From the NCBI GenBank assembly GCA_963920575.1, contig OY986972.1:2001501-2065500 (forward strand): a DNA stretch of 64,000 nt. Direction: 5' to 3'. Numbering within the stretch: the first letter of the stretch is position 1; every line of letters starts with the position of its first letter. Position numbers and translations under genes: made by a program. Positions 20,467 through 30,064 of this stretch are shown one piece after another. The stretch is from Narthecium ossifragum. Its lineage: Eukaryota; Streptophyta; Magnoliopsida; Dioscoreales; Nartheciaceae. The notes beneath the pieces were generated by a model, which saw only the letters and a program-made list of their open reading frames with translations, was not told where the DNA came from and searched no databases.

Positions 20467-20835
20467 CTGATCTCACGACTCTATTTCATCCACGGAGGTC
20501 ACCGCAAGTGGCTTTCAAGCTGGCTGGAGACCGACGCTTGGCCAATCATCTTCATCCCCCTCACCATCTCCTACTTCTACCGCCGGCGCCAAGGCGACAA
20601 TAACAATGGAACACAGAAGACGAGGGCCGTGTTCATGACCCCGCGCCTCTTCGTTGCATGCGCAGTGCTTGGCGTTCTGACGGGCGTCGACGACTTCATC
20701 TACTCCTACGGCCTCGCCTTCCTCCCGGCCCCTAGTTCCTCGATTCTCATCTCCACGATGGTCGAGCTGACGTACACATGGTCGAGTCGAGAGATCAGTG
20801 GAAAGAGTGGGCTAGCTGCACTCTTTTCCCACTAG
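20467..20835 (+). pseudogene. Captured purine permease (PUP) gene fragment inside the Pack-MULE
   Basis: The frame reads YFIHGGHRKWLSSWLET, then IIFIPLTISYFYRRR, then RLFVACAVLGVLTGVDDFIY, then FLPAPSSSILIST. These are hallmark segments of plant purine permeases (PUP family, drug/metabolite transporter superfamily): first external loop and TM2 to TM4. It is open from the stop at 20464 to 20835, then loses homology where the next TM helix should follow. Fragment only. Confidence 0.82.
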
Positions 20836-20995
20836 CTTGAAAGCCAGGCGTAGTAGCCACCGGCGGCGAGCTCGCGGGAGATCAATGGGCAGTCTCTCTT
20901 CATCATCGTACTCTGCATGACTCCAACGACGCCGACCATCGCCTCCGTCGTCGCCGACTCCGACGAATACATCGCCAGCCTTTGTGGACGCCCAA
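20815..20995 (-). pseudogene. Second, inverted PUP-like fragment inside the Pack-MULE
   Basis: On the minus strand, sequence resembling the same PUP start (a GGCGATGGT.GGCGTCGTTGG stretch near 20935, then a GG..AWLSS frame near 20845) faces the forward fragment, whose matching stretch is at 20440-20465. The fragment appears duplicated in inverted orientation within the element. Confidence 0.5.
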
Positions 20996-21498
20996 ACCCC
21001 CGACGTCAACATCGGATCTCCGGCGAAGATGAAAAGAGAACGGGAGAGAATAGGAGAGTGATTAGAGAGGGAATAAAATAGACTTGCTGACGTTGCAAGA
21101 AAACCGGTCAAAATTGATCAAAAACTGGTCAAAATCGCCTTCCTTGGCGGGAGATCGCGCAAAACCGGTCACTGGCCGGTTTGGCATTAAATCAGCAAAC
21201 GGCGTTACCATACTTGCACCAAATTGAAAAGTTTGGTAACTATAGACCCCGTTTTGATACGTTTTAAAATACGGGGACCAAATTCATAATTCTTGAAACT
21301 AGAGGGTACCAAAATGATATTAACCCTTTATTTTATTGTCAGGTCATTGCTTGCATGCGGTGAAGACTGGAGAATAAGTGGAGATGCTTGAAATGTAACA
21401 AATCTTGCCAACTCCTTAATGCATGCTTTCACACAAGTTGGAGGTCATGATAAATATAGGATATTCGTACAAATTTCAAGGAAAAATGATAAAAGAAT

Positions 21499-22172
21499 TC
21501 AAGAAAAACACAAGAAGAAGAGTATTGTTGTCAAAATTGCTTGGGGTTTGCAATTAAACACAAAATGAAGCTGAAAAAGGAATGAATGCCAACAATGGCA
21601 GAAATACAAGTTGAAAGAAGTATACAAGGGAAATAAAGAAACAAGTTTTGTGAAACAATCGAAGACTTCATTAATGGTGCCCGGGCTTGTGATTTCTTGG
21701 CCCATGGCAATCTTCATGAACCCCTGGTAGGCTTCCATGAACATTTCTTTTTTTGTGCTATTGGATCTTTCCTTCTTGGTGCATGAACAATGCCCGTCTT
21801 CTTCGCATATAATTACTTCTTCTTCTCTTGCTCCCATCAAAATCTTTTAGGCTGGTATGAAACAAACTAGTTTTCTATTTCGCCGATAAAAGCAGAAAAT
21901 AGTGAACTAAATCCTACTTCTGACACATTTTTCTACGGAAGACCTGTGAGAACTCTTCTTCCAATGTGATCCCTGAAGAAGAAGGAGAAGAGAAACAAGA
22001 ATTTGAGTATCAAATTCAAAGTCTTACTTAGCCATGCAACCATATAAAACAAGTTAAACCTTCGCAATAGAGTAGACATGAGAATCATTGAAGGGTTTTG
22101 TATACCTTGAACTGAGATGACTGATAGTAGAAGCAAAAGCAGGATCACTACTGCTGAAATAAGAGGTCTCAT
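21499..22172 (-). pseudogene. NLR-linked small secreted protein gene, copy B (frameshifted)
   Basis: Same three-exon layout as copy A. Exon 1 is 22106-22172 with the same signal peptide. Exon 2 is 29 bases (GGATCACATTGG...CTCACAG), keeping frame and reading GITLEEEFSQ. Exon 3 begins after a taccag acceptor near 21852 but lacks one G relative to copy A, giving a stop after four codons (CCT AAA AGA TTT TGA). Downstream coding potential (EEEVIICEEDGHCSCTKKE) is still conserved. Predicted product if intact: a cleaved, acidic, Cys-containing secreted protein of unknown role. Confidence 0.55.
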
Positions 22173-22260
22173 TTCTGAAGTTATAACTCTTATTCCAAGA
22201 ACATAGGATGAGAATGTGCATCAATAAAGCTTCTGGCTTCAAGATATATATGCCATTATC

Positions 22261-22514
22261 TGAAAGAGATGAGGAAAGTGTTTGGTATTCAATACCAAAC
22301 GTTGTATATCTCACTTGATTTATAGAGGTACAATAGTATATGCAGAGTTGTTGCTAATGAGATATACAATATTTACATGCTTCTAATAGAAGATCACCTA
22401 TCTTTACATACATTAAATAGAAGATCAGCTAACTTTACAACTATGTTAGAGAAGATCAAATCTGTCAGAGAAGGTAATGGAAAATCAGATCAATTCTTTC
22501 CAAGCATACTATCA
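22261..22514. mobile_element. Short solo LTR upstream of relic copy B, TSD TTATC
   Basis: The 254-bp segment starts TGAAAGAGATGAGG and ends ATACTATCA. TTATC is at 22256-22260 and 22515-22519. Units 1, 3 and 4 are uninterrupted here (e.g. 9646). A TATA-like gatttatagagg is inside. It lies about 90 bases upstream of the ATG of copy B, within its presumed promoter. Confidence 0.82.
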
Positions 22515-22791
22515 TTATCTCCTTCTCCAAAGCTTACAATAGAAAAGGTGACATTGTCCAATTGTCAGGGTCTGTCATAACACATGAAAGATTAAGAATG
22601 AGGTTTGGTGTATGTTCTGTTTCTGAATCTTAATCTTATGATATTATTGTGTGTCACTCTTTCAAGAAGTATTTTTCCACAATTTTTGGACACTGTTCAT
22701 GTACTCTTCCTTCAAATTTTCAAAGATTGAAGCTGAACTTCTTTGATCAAGTGAACTATCTCAGGTTTGAAGTTTTCCAATAAATTTCACA

Positions 22792-23110
22792 ATGGCTAAA
22801 AAAGCTGTGGATGGTGTTAAATTAACAGTTATATATGTACTCTATTTTTACGACTCAAACGTGGCTAACAACAATAGGACATCCATATATCGAAATAATA
22901 CTTCAAGACAATATAATTTATGGACCACTTGTGACAAAATTAATCACTGTTCTTATTTGGATTCATGCAAATGTTGGCTTCTCGGGAGGAGGGGATAGTT
23001 TTCATTTGTTTTCTTTTTTTATGTAGCTCTCGAGATATAATTACAGGTTATTTATGTGCAAGTAAGCCTAAAAATAGAAGGGTTTCTGATTTGAAATAAT
23101 ACTAGAAAAA
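22792..23110 (+). other. Conserved block of unknown function, unit 2 copy
   Basis: Copy of the 9923 block. Here the 68-codon frame MAKKAVDGVKLTVIYV... is unbroken to 22998. The homologous sequence continues past the point where unit 1 has the 10197 solo LTR and ends near 23345. No domain is recognised. Confidence 0.45.
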
Positions 23111-23539
23111 TATTACTAGTCATAATATAGCAGGAAATCTTGAAAGAGGCGATTTCTTGATTTGAAGATAATACCAAAATCATAATTTATAACCATATCT
23201 AAAGGCAAGTTTAAGTTTAAAAAAAAAAAAGAAATCTTGGATGAAAGGTTTGGTAATACTTTATCAATGAACTTGTCTGGAGATATATTTTCAAACAAAT
23301 TAACCTTTTTTACAACCGCTAACCAGCTCAAATTTATCAATAATAAGTGGTTGGAGAAGATCACAATCCAATGAGTCATCAAAGAATCACTACCTCACTA
23401 ATAATGTTTTGTCAATGATTAAATATAAAACTCCATTCTCCAGATTGAGAGCCGTGTTATTGTTAGCAATGCCTATAAGGCATTTGTGAGTGTTAACAAT
23501 GTCTATAAAGAATCACCCCACACAGTATATCACAAAGGT

Positions 23540-23760
23540 ATTCCAAAAAGTAGCCTAGTGCAGGGGTGTCCAAAAAGCCCAAATAGCCCCGGCCGGTATG
23601 GGTCCGATTTGGGCCCACCAGGGCTATAGCCTTGTCCGATTCGGGTGTTGGCCCTGCTGGATTGGACTGATATGGGTTCAGGGTCGAACATGACCTTTTG
23701 GTCAAAAATTCGGTTGGCTCAGCCCAGCCCGGCCCGATCACCTATGGATATTTAAAAAAA
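23540..23760. repeat. GC-rich repeat-like segment
   Basis: A 200-base GC-rich island in AT-rich surroundings runs from gtgcaggggtgtcc to cagcccagcccggcccg and has repeated GGGCC/GGCCC phrases. It resembles dispersed plant repeats, but I see no clear TIR or TSD and cannot classify it. Confidence 0.3.
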
Positions 23761-24104
23761 AACAATGAATTAATCCCTAATTCCATCCACATATTTGAAC
23801 GAAGCCTATCTATTTGGTAGGAAATATGTAATTTGAAAAATAAAAACTATAGAAAGTAAATATGTAAATACGATACATTTGAGTGGCATATATGTAAAAC
23901 CCTTATAATATTACCTGTTAATACTTTAAAATATACTAAAATCTTTGTTGAATGATCTGGTAATACTTTAACAAGCAATAAGTCAATAACTTGTCTCTGG
24001 TTATACTTATATTTATACATAATTGGCTTTTTAATAGCACATAAAATAATTATTGTCCCTGACGAAGACAAATATAATGTCTCAGCAATTCTTATTATAT
24101 ATTT

Positions 24105-24840
24105 CACAAGTACTCACCTGTGCCCCTGGCACAGTTTTTAATTATTTCTAATATAAAATTTTAACAAACTCCTTGTAGTTTGTCTGGTTAGACGGTTGTG
24201 TTGACCCGTAGGTGATCCAGGTTCGAAGGTTGGTCATAGTTTTTTGTTCACTGCCACCATATAAAATATAGCCAATAAAATATAAAATATTATAAGTCTA
24301 ACTTAGGGTATATCAACCTTATAAGGAGCAGTTTCGGTTAACCTGCATTAATTCATATCCCCTAAGTTTCTTTATATATATTCCCTAAGTTTGCTTTATA
24401 TAAAGCTGCATGAATTCATATCAACCTAAGTTCTATTAATATTATCTTATGTAATGCTATGCTAAGACTTATATTATTTATTAAAATTATTTTATATACC
24501 CTAAGTTTTATTGGCTGTGTTTTATGGTGGCAGTGAACAAAAAGCTATGATTAACCTTTGAACCCTGAACCACCTACGGGTCAACCGAGCCATCTAACCA
24601 GACAAACTACAGGGAGTTTGTTAAAATTTATATTAGCAATTACTAAAAACTGTGACAGGGGCACAGGTGAGTACTAGTAAAATAATATATAAGTCTTAGC
24701 ATAAGATAATATTAATAGAACTTAGGTTGATTTGAATTAATGTAGTTTATATAAAGCAAACTTAGGGAATATATATAAAGAAACTTAGGGGATATGAATT
24801 AATACGGTTTAACCGTTATTACTCCTTATAAGGTTGATTT
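24105..24840. repeat. Interlocked inverted repeats (A-B-A'-B') with tRNA-like boxes
   Basis: Segment A (about 24113-24280) is repeated reversed at about 24505-24680. Segment B (about 24300-24475) is repeated reversed at about 24680-24838. The order is A, B, A-reverse, B-reverse. A contains TGGTTAGACGG, then about 35 bases later GGTTCGAAGG and then a T6 run, resembling Pol III A box, B box and terminator of tRNA-derived SINEs. There is no coding potential. Confidence 0.6.
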
Positions 24841-25480
24841 GTTGATAACCCACATAAAAATCACAGTTTTACCACACTAAATAAATAAAAAGGGTATAAG
24901 AATGGCATATCCCAGACACCAAGCAAAGCAATCTATTAAAATAAATCCATTCTCTGACCTCCCAAGTTGCATACCAACATAATAATTTTTGGCAATCCTT
25001 TCACACACCTCCTAAAACAGTACACAATCTCCGACTCCAAAAAATTCCATCTTAGTTTCAATAATAATAACATCCAATTTCTCTGTTGTTTCCTAGACCA
25101 CTTTCAAATACCCAATTAAAAAAAAATAATCAAAATCTCATTTAATTTTGACCAAATTATAATAAAAATCTGAATTCTTAAGCATGAATCTTTTTCAAGA
25201 TAAAGTCAAAATACAAGTATATAGGTTTTTTTTTTAAATCTGAAAAAACCAAAAATTATTTTTATATTATGTAGAAAATTTTATTATTCTAACAATATTT
25301 CAAACCTAAAGCACATTCACAGCACATTCCTCTCTCTATCTTCTCTTTTCTCTTTCTATATATATAGCATTTCAACTCTCTTCTCCATTCCCTCCTAAAA
25401 GAAACCATCTTGGAGAAGAGATTAAGCTTAGCTTGGGATCACCACCTCTCCTCCTCCTCCTCCTCTCTGACTCTCTCTCT
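24841..25480. other. AT-rich intergenic stretch
   Basis: No gene or clear repeat is seen. Near 25318-25400 the sequence becomes C/T-rich (tctctctatcttctcttttc, then a tatatatagc TATA-like box at about 25360), which probably is the promoter and leader of the PLD-like gene. Confidence 0.4.
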
Positions 25481-25482
25481 AT

Positions 25483-26202
25483 CTCGCGGTATGGTCACCG
25501 CCTCTCCCCCTCGCGGCCGCCTCTCCCCCGCCCTCCTGCAAGGCATGGCTCGTCCAGTCGATACCCACCGACATGCCCCTACTCCCTCGCGTCCCCGGCG
25601 TCCTCTCCTCCGGTATGGACCACGACTCCTTTGCCCGATTCTTGTATTGTTTTGTTTTGGCTTGATTTGAGTGGATTTGGGGTTGTTCTAGGTGAGGTGC
25701 TGAGGTGGATGGCGGGGAACGCGACGAGGCGGCTGGACATCTTGGCGCAGTACTGGCAGCTGGTGGCGGAGCCGGAGAACCCGGCGTCGGGGGACTTCGG
25801 GTACTCGTCTGCGGACTTGGCCCGGTTCGGCGCCGGGGAGGGCCAGATGGTCTACGATGCCTTGCGGGATGCCGCCGACCGTCGCCGTCAGGTGAGAGCG
25901 TCCGACGCGATTCTGTCCTCAAGTTCGAATTTTTACGGAGATAACTGGCGAATCGAGTGCTGAAGAAGTTACATGAGTGTGAGTTTTGTTGGTGCTTCAG
26001 GATAGTGCAGCACTCTGGAGTGTATCCTGATTACGCGAATGAGTCAGCTGATCTTGCTTCGGGAAGGCCCAATGTGAAAAATGTCACTTTGTTGCTTGGT
26101 GATTGGTGGGGATCCGGAATTGTACATGCCAAAGTTTGGATATCTGATGACAAAGATATGTATATTGGATCGGCAAACAACGATTGGAAGTCTCTCACTC
26201 AG
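25483..26202 (+). pseudogene. Phospholipase-D-like (PLD Z type) gene, 5' exons, frame-damaged and cut by a gap
   Basis: Exon 1 ends at 25612 (CKAWLVQSIPTDMPLLPRV), exon 2 is 25692-25891 (VLRWMAGNATRRLDILAQYW) and exon 3 is 26001-26202. Exon 3 carries the first HKD motif (HAKVWISDDKD) and GSANNDWKSLTQ. This matches plant PLD-Z-like proteins, membrane-associated phosphodiesterase-fold enzymes; the second HKD motif would lie past the gap. GT/AG borders are good. Two frame problems are visible. The signal-peptide-like start (MGSPPLLLLLL at 25433) is in a different frame from exon 1, and the end of exon 2 needs a shift to join exon 3 (VAV|RIVQHSG). Both may be consensus errors next to the gap or real decay. 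Confidence 0.75.
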
Positions 26203-26255
26203 GTTCTTTTTCTTCTTTCTTAGCTTAGACCTTACTTTCTCGCATAAATTTGTCA

Positions 26256-26455
26256 NNNNNNNNNNNNNNNNNNNNNNNNNNNNNNNNNNNNNNNNNNNNN
26301 NNNNNNNNNNNNNNNNNNNNNNNNNNNNNNNNNNNNNNNNNNNNNNNNNNNNNNNNNNNNNNNNNNNNNNNNNNNNNNNNNNNNNNNNNNNNNNNNNNNN
26401 NNNNNNNNNNNNNNNNNNNNNNNNNNNNNNNNNNNNNNNNNNNNNNNNNNNNNNN
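26256..26455. other. Assembly gap (200 N)
   Basis: A run of exactly 200 N interrupts the intron after PLD exon 3. The sequence after it (26456-26760) shows no PLD homology that I can see. Confidence 0.99.
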
Positions 26456-26767
26456 AAAAAGACAAAAATGCCTTTTCCTCCATCGTTTCCAGCGATCAAC
26501 GTGTGCTCGCCCCACAAGCGTGCGCTCCTCCATCGATTCTGGCGACCCACGCCACCGTGGCCCGTCGCTGTTGCTCGGCAAAGCCGGTCGCAACCACCCC
26601 ATCTCTACCTCCGACGAGCTCATCCTCCCTCATACACTAGCCACCATCTCCTTCCTCCATTCCCTCATACACGAATTAGCAGCTATTTTGATGGAGTAGA
26701 GGAGACTGGCAGGTAGTGATGTGAATGCATTGCTGATGATTGGCGATATATAACTAGTATAACAAGA

Positions 26768-27234
26768 TTAGGGTCTTCCAGGGCTCCCGGGAGGATCATG
26801 GCGGGGGTTGGCACCGGATCCCGGGTAGTCATCCACCCCCGCAAACTCTTCCATCACCTTTCGACTTCCTCCTCCTCTCATAACCCCCTGGAGCACATGA
26901 CTACATTATATCCATACATTCATTCAACTACCCAAGCACTCTAGTCATGCTTCTCTGCGTGTTTCAAGAGGAAGGAGAGAGAGGAAAAGAGTAGAACCTG
27001 GGCTGCCACATCCACCACCACTGTTGGCTCTTGGCTCCTTAGCTCAACACTTCCTGCAAAGGGATACATACCCATAGGAATCACTACTTGCTTTAAGAGG
27101 ACAGAAGAAATACATGAAACAAAAAGGAAACATTCATTACTTGATAGAGGTATTGCATCCAAAGGACTAAGAAGGTGAGACAAGAACAGCCCCAATGCCA
27201 TGAGACAGACCAAAGGCTTCTTCCTCTGTTTCAT
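26768..27234 (-). CDS. PSY-like secreted peptide precursor, three exons, apparently intact
   Basis: Exon 1 (27141-27234) encodes a signal peptide, MKQRKKPLVCLMALGLFLSH..., with likely cleavage after SPLDA. Exon 2 (26998-27053) follows ttgcag and ends CAG|gttcta. Exon 3 (26768-26887) follows ctccag and ends in TAA. Lengths of 94 + 56 bases bring exon 3 into frame, giving 89 residues. The C terminus carries DYPGSGANPRHDPPGSPGRP. The spacing DY....ANP.HDP equals that of mature PSY1, a tyrosine-sulfated growth and stress peptide made by TPST and secreted. The D-D-Y context suits sulfation. Internal exons are short, so the gene is easy to miss. Splicing is inferred from GT/AG sites and phase. Confidence 0.78.
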
Positions 27235-27276
27235 AGTAAGTAATCTTAATTAGAAGTTGTGGAACAAGAAGACTCC

Positions 27277-27286
27277 TCATATAAAG
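27277..27286 (-). promoter_or_regulatory. TATA-like box of the PSY-like gene
   Basis: The minus strand reads CTTTATATGA about 45 bases upstream of the ATG at 27234, a plausible TATA position for a short leader. Confidence 0.4.
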
Positions 27287-27469
27287 AGGACAACTTGGCT
27301 TGTCATGCCAATGCACTGGGCGGTGGGTGGTGGGGTGCCTTCATGAATCATTAGTTTATCCATGGCAGGAAGGCAAGGCCTGCAAGCTTCCCAGAGTCAA
27401 ACCCTCATTCACATCACTACTCGCCAGCGATCGACCTCCGGCGAACCTCAGTGGTCGGATTCAGCATTT

Positions 27470-28570
27470 TTTTTCTCTTTCATTTTTTTTCTCATCATTC
27501 TCGGAATGATAAAAATGGGATGAATGACTTTTATTCTCATTTTTATCAATAATGAAAATGGCATTCTCATTTTTATCAATGATAAAAATGGAATGCATGA
27601 CTTTTTTGTTCTCATTTTCATCAATGATAAAAATGGGATGCATGAGTGATGTGATTCCCATTTTTATCAATGATAAAAATGAAATGCACGAACTTTTTGG
27701 TTCCTATTTTTTACCAATGATAAAAATGGGATGCATGAGTACTATGATTCTCATTTTTATCAAAGATAAAAATAAAAATGATAAAAATTTATTCTCGGAA
27801 TGATAAAAATGCATTCTCGAAATGATAAAAATGTAATTCTTGGAATTTTTCTCATTCTCGGAATGTTAAAAATTCATTTTTATCTTTCTCAGAATGATAA
27901 AAATTCATATTTGTCTTTCTCAGAATGATAAAAAATCATTTTTATCTTTCTCGGAATGATAAAAATGAGAATAATAACCCACATTTTTTCATTTTTATCC
28001 ATTTTTGTCATTTTTTAATATTATTATTCTCATTTATCATTCTCACTTTCCCATAATTTTTCATATTTTTCTAACTTTTCCTTTTTTTTTTGCCGATTTT
28101 TCCCTATTCAATGATAAAAATGGGATGCATGACTTTTTGGTTCTCATTTTTATCAATGATAAAAATGAAATTCTCGGAATGATAAAAATAAAATAAAATT
28201 CTCGGAATGATAAAAATCAAATTCTTGGAATGATAAAAATTATTTTTTATCATTTTCGGAATGATAAAAATGAAATTCTAGGAATGTCTCGAAATGATCA
28301 AAAATCATTTTTATTTTTATCATTCTCGGAATAATAAAAATGAAATGCTTGGAATGATAAAAAATGAATTTTTATCATCATCGGAATGATAAAAATGGCA
28401 TTCTCGGAATGATAAAAATCCATTTTCATCATTCTCGGAATGATAAAAATGGGATGAATGACTTTTATTCTCATTTTTATCAATGATGAAAATGACATTC
28501 TCTTTTTTATCAATGATAAAAATGGGATGCATGACTTTTTGATTCTCATTTTTATCATCATAAGAAAGAG
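27470..28570. repeat. 1.1-kb field of GAATGATAAAAAT direct and inverted repeats
   Basis: Dozens of copies of GGAATGATAAAAAT and its reverse complement, mixed with atgggatgcatgactttt and tctcatttttatcaatgat phrases, fill the segment. Copies face both ways, so the strand could fold into many hairpins. Frames inside it are repeat translations, not genes. Confidence 0.85.
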
Positions 28571-28789
28571 CGATTTTTGAAATGTCTCAACTATAAGACA
28601 TAAAGAGCGGTCCAGATCTATCTCCAAACACATCCAACGGTCCAGATTTCATCATTTGCTTTGAGATTCCCACCCAAATTTTACTTCCCTCCAAAAATTC
28701 CCGTCCAAACTTCCTTCCTCCGACTCACACACCCACAAACCCACGTACGAATTCAAACCCTTCTTCAGCTGAGAGAGAGAGAGGACGTG

Positions 28790-29060
28790 AGTCCCATCCG
28801 TCCCCTCCCCCGTCCCCACCCCCGTTCCCTCACCCTCCCCCGTCCCCTCTGCCTCTCACCCTCTCCCTTTACCGCCCAGCCTCTCCCCTCCCCCGTCCCC
28901 TCTCCCTCTCACCCTCCCCCCGCCCAAGCTCCCCTCTCCCCCGTCCCCTCTCCCTCTCACCCTCCCGCCGCCCAAGCTCCCCTCTCACCCTCCCCCCGCC
29001 CAAGCTCCCCTCTCCCCCGTCCCCTCTCCCTCTCTTTCCCCTCGCCCAAGCTCGCCCTCG
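28790..29060. repeat. C/T-rich minisatellite
   Basis: Units of roughly 45-50 bases built from CCTCTCCCCCGTCCCCTCTC and CACCCTCCCCCCGCCCAAGC recur from about 28880 to 29040, preceded by similar simpler repeats. It lies upstream of a GC-rich partial exon and could be its leader. Confidence 0.75.
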
Positions 29061-29216
29061 CCCGACCTCGCGCCGTCGCCCGACGCCACCCTCGACGCCC
29101 GACGCCACCCTCAACGCCCGACGCCCAGCCGGCGACACCCAGCCGGCGACGCTCAAGGTAGAGTTCCCATCCCCTCTCCTCTCCCCAGCCGGCGCCGCCC
29201 GACACCCCACGTAGAT

Positions 29217-29789
29217 CTCTCCCCAGTGGCGGGGACGAGCTCGTTGAACTCGAGCTCGTTGAACTCGAGCTCATTGAATCTCCTCCGCGGCTTCCGCCGC
29301 TGAAGCTGTCGCCGGAGTCTCGCGCCGGCGGGTTTGGTTCCGATCCCTCCCCAAAACCCCTTCCTCTCTTCAAAGCATGCGACACCCCTCCCCACCATAC
29401 CTCCTCTACGCGCCCACCGCCCCCCCGTCCCCCTCCTCCTCCTCTCGACCCCTCCGCCATGGCTCCTCCTCCTCGTCGTCCTACCAGCGTCTGACGCCGA
29501 AGCTAGTGCCGCTCGCGGGATGGAGGCGGCGCCGCACGTGCACGACGTGCTGGAGTTCCTCACCTCCCGAGGATTCGCCAGCGCGTCCGATGCCCTCCGC
29601 CTCGACGCCCTCGACCGTGGCGGGGACGAGCTCGTTGAACTCGAGCTCATTGATTCTCCTCCGCGGCTTCCGCCGCTGAAGCTGTCGCCGGAGTCTCGCG
29701 CCGGCGGGTTTGGTGGCGGGGATGGGGAGTCGAGTTCCAGCTCCGGCGACTTTGTCAGCATGGGCTCGTCTCCGTCGGGTATGCGTTAA
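29217..29789 (+). pseudogene. GC-rich partial exon of an unidentified gene, with an internal duplication
   Basis: The frame from 29520 (MEAAPHVHDVLEFLTSRGF...) has a helical, LisH-like N terminus followed by Ser/Gly-rich sequence. It reaches a donor-like CGG|GTATGCG near 29779; no continuing exon is recognisable before the NLR 3 flank. About 110 bases around ggcggggacgagctcgttga (29619) also occur upstream at 29229. Probably a truncated host gene; I do not recognise the family. Confidence 0.45.
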
Positions 29790-30064
29790 AAACATCATTT
29801 TGGTTTGAACTTTGGTAATCCACTCAGATCCCTGCACACAGCAGCATACATGCAGTCGTGAAGTCCGAGTGTATTCAGCAAGCTTTTGCTAATTAGATGG
29901 GTTTTTTATCAAATAGATTTTTAATAGGATTTTGGGATGAAAAAGGTCACTAAGTTGGGTATATCACCAATTAACCCTATTTTTTTTTAGGCTCTGTCTT
30001 ACAAGAAAACAATGGTGGAGGTCTTGATTTGCAAAAAGCAAATATCAAGGGCTCTTTTTAGCAA

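Larger units (their letters stand above)
19179..21326. mobile_element. Pack-MULE carrying host gene fragments, 9-bp TSD
   Basis: Long terminal inverted repeats of about 190 bases start GGGTTAATATCATTTTGG at both ends (19179-about 19370, and about 21137-21326 reversed) with only a few mismatches. TTTATTTTA is duplicated at 19170-19178 and 21327-21335, and unit 1 has the single site near 8717. Long TIRs and a 9-bp TSD define a Mutator-like element. No transposase is present. The GC-rich interior instead carries pieces of at least two host genes, a bHLH factor and a purine permease. Confidence 0.92.

Noticed and set aside
24180..24235. True tRNA gene
   Set aside because: A- and B-box-like phrases exist, but no complete cloverleaf or anticodon arm could be drawn; a SINE-like origin is more likely.
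26044..26716. Open frames spanning the N run
   Set aside because: They are open only because N codons are not stops.
27470..28570. CRISPR-like or satellite array
   Set aside because: Repeats are short, in both orientations and irregularly spaced, in a plant genome; no uniform spacers.
28661..29161. Proline/serine-rich protein of 166 residues
   Set aside because: Pure translation of a C/T minisatellite, with no start context or domain.
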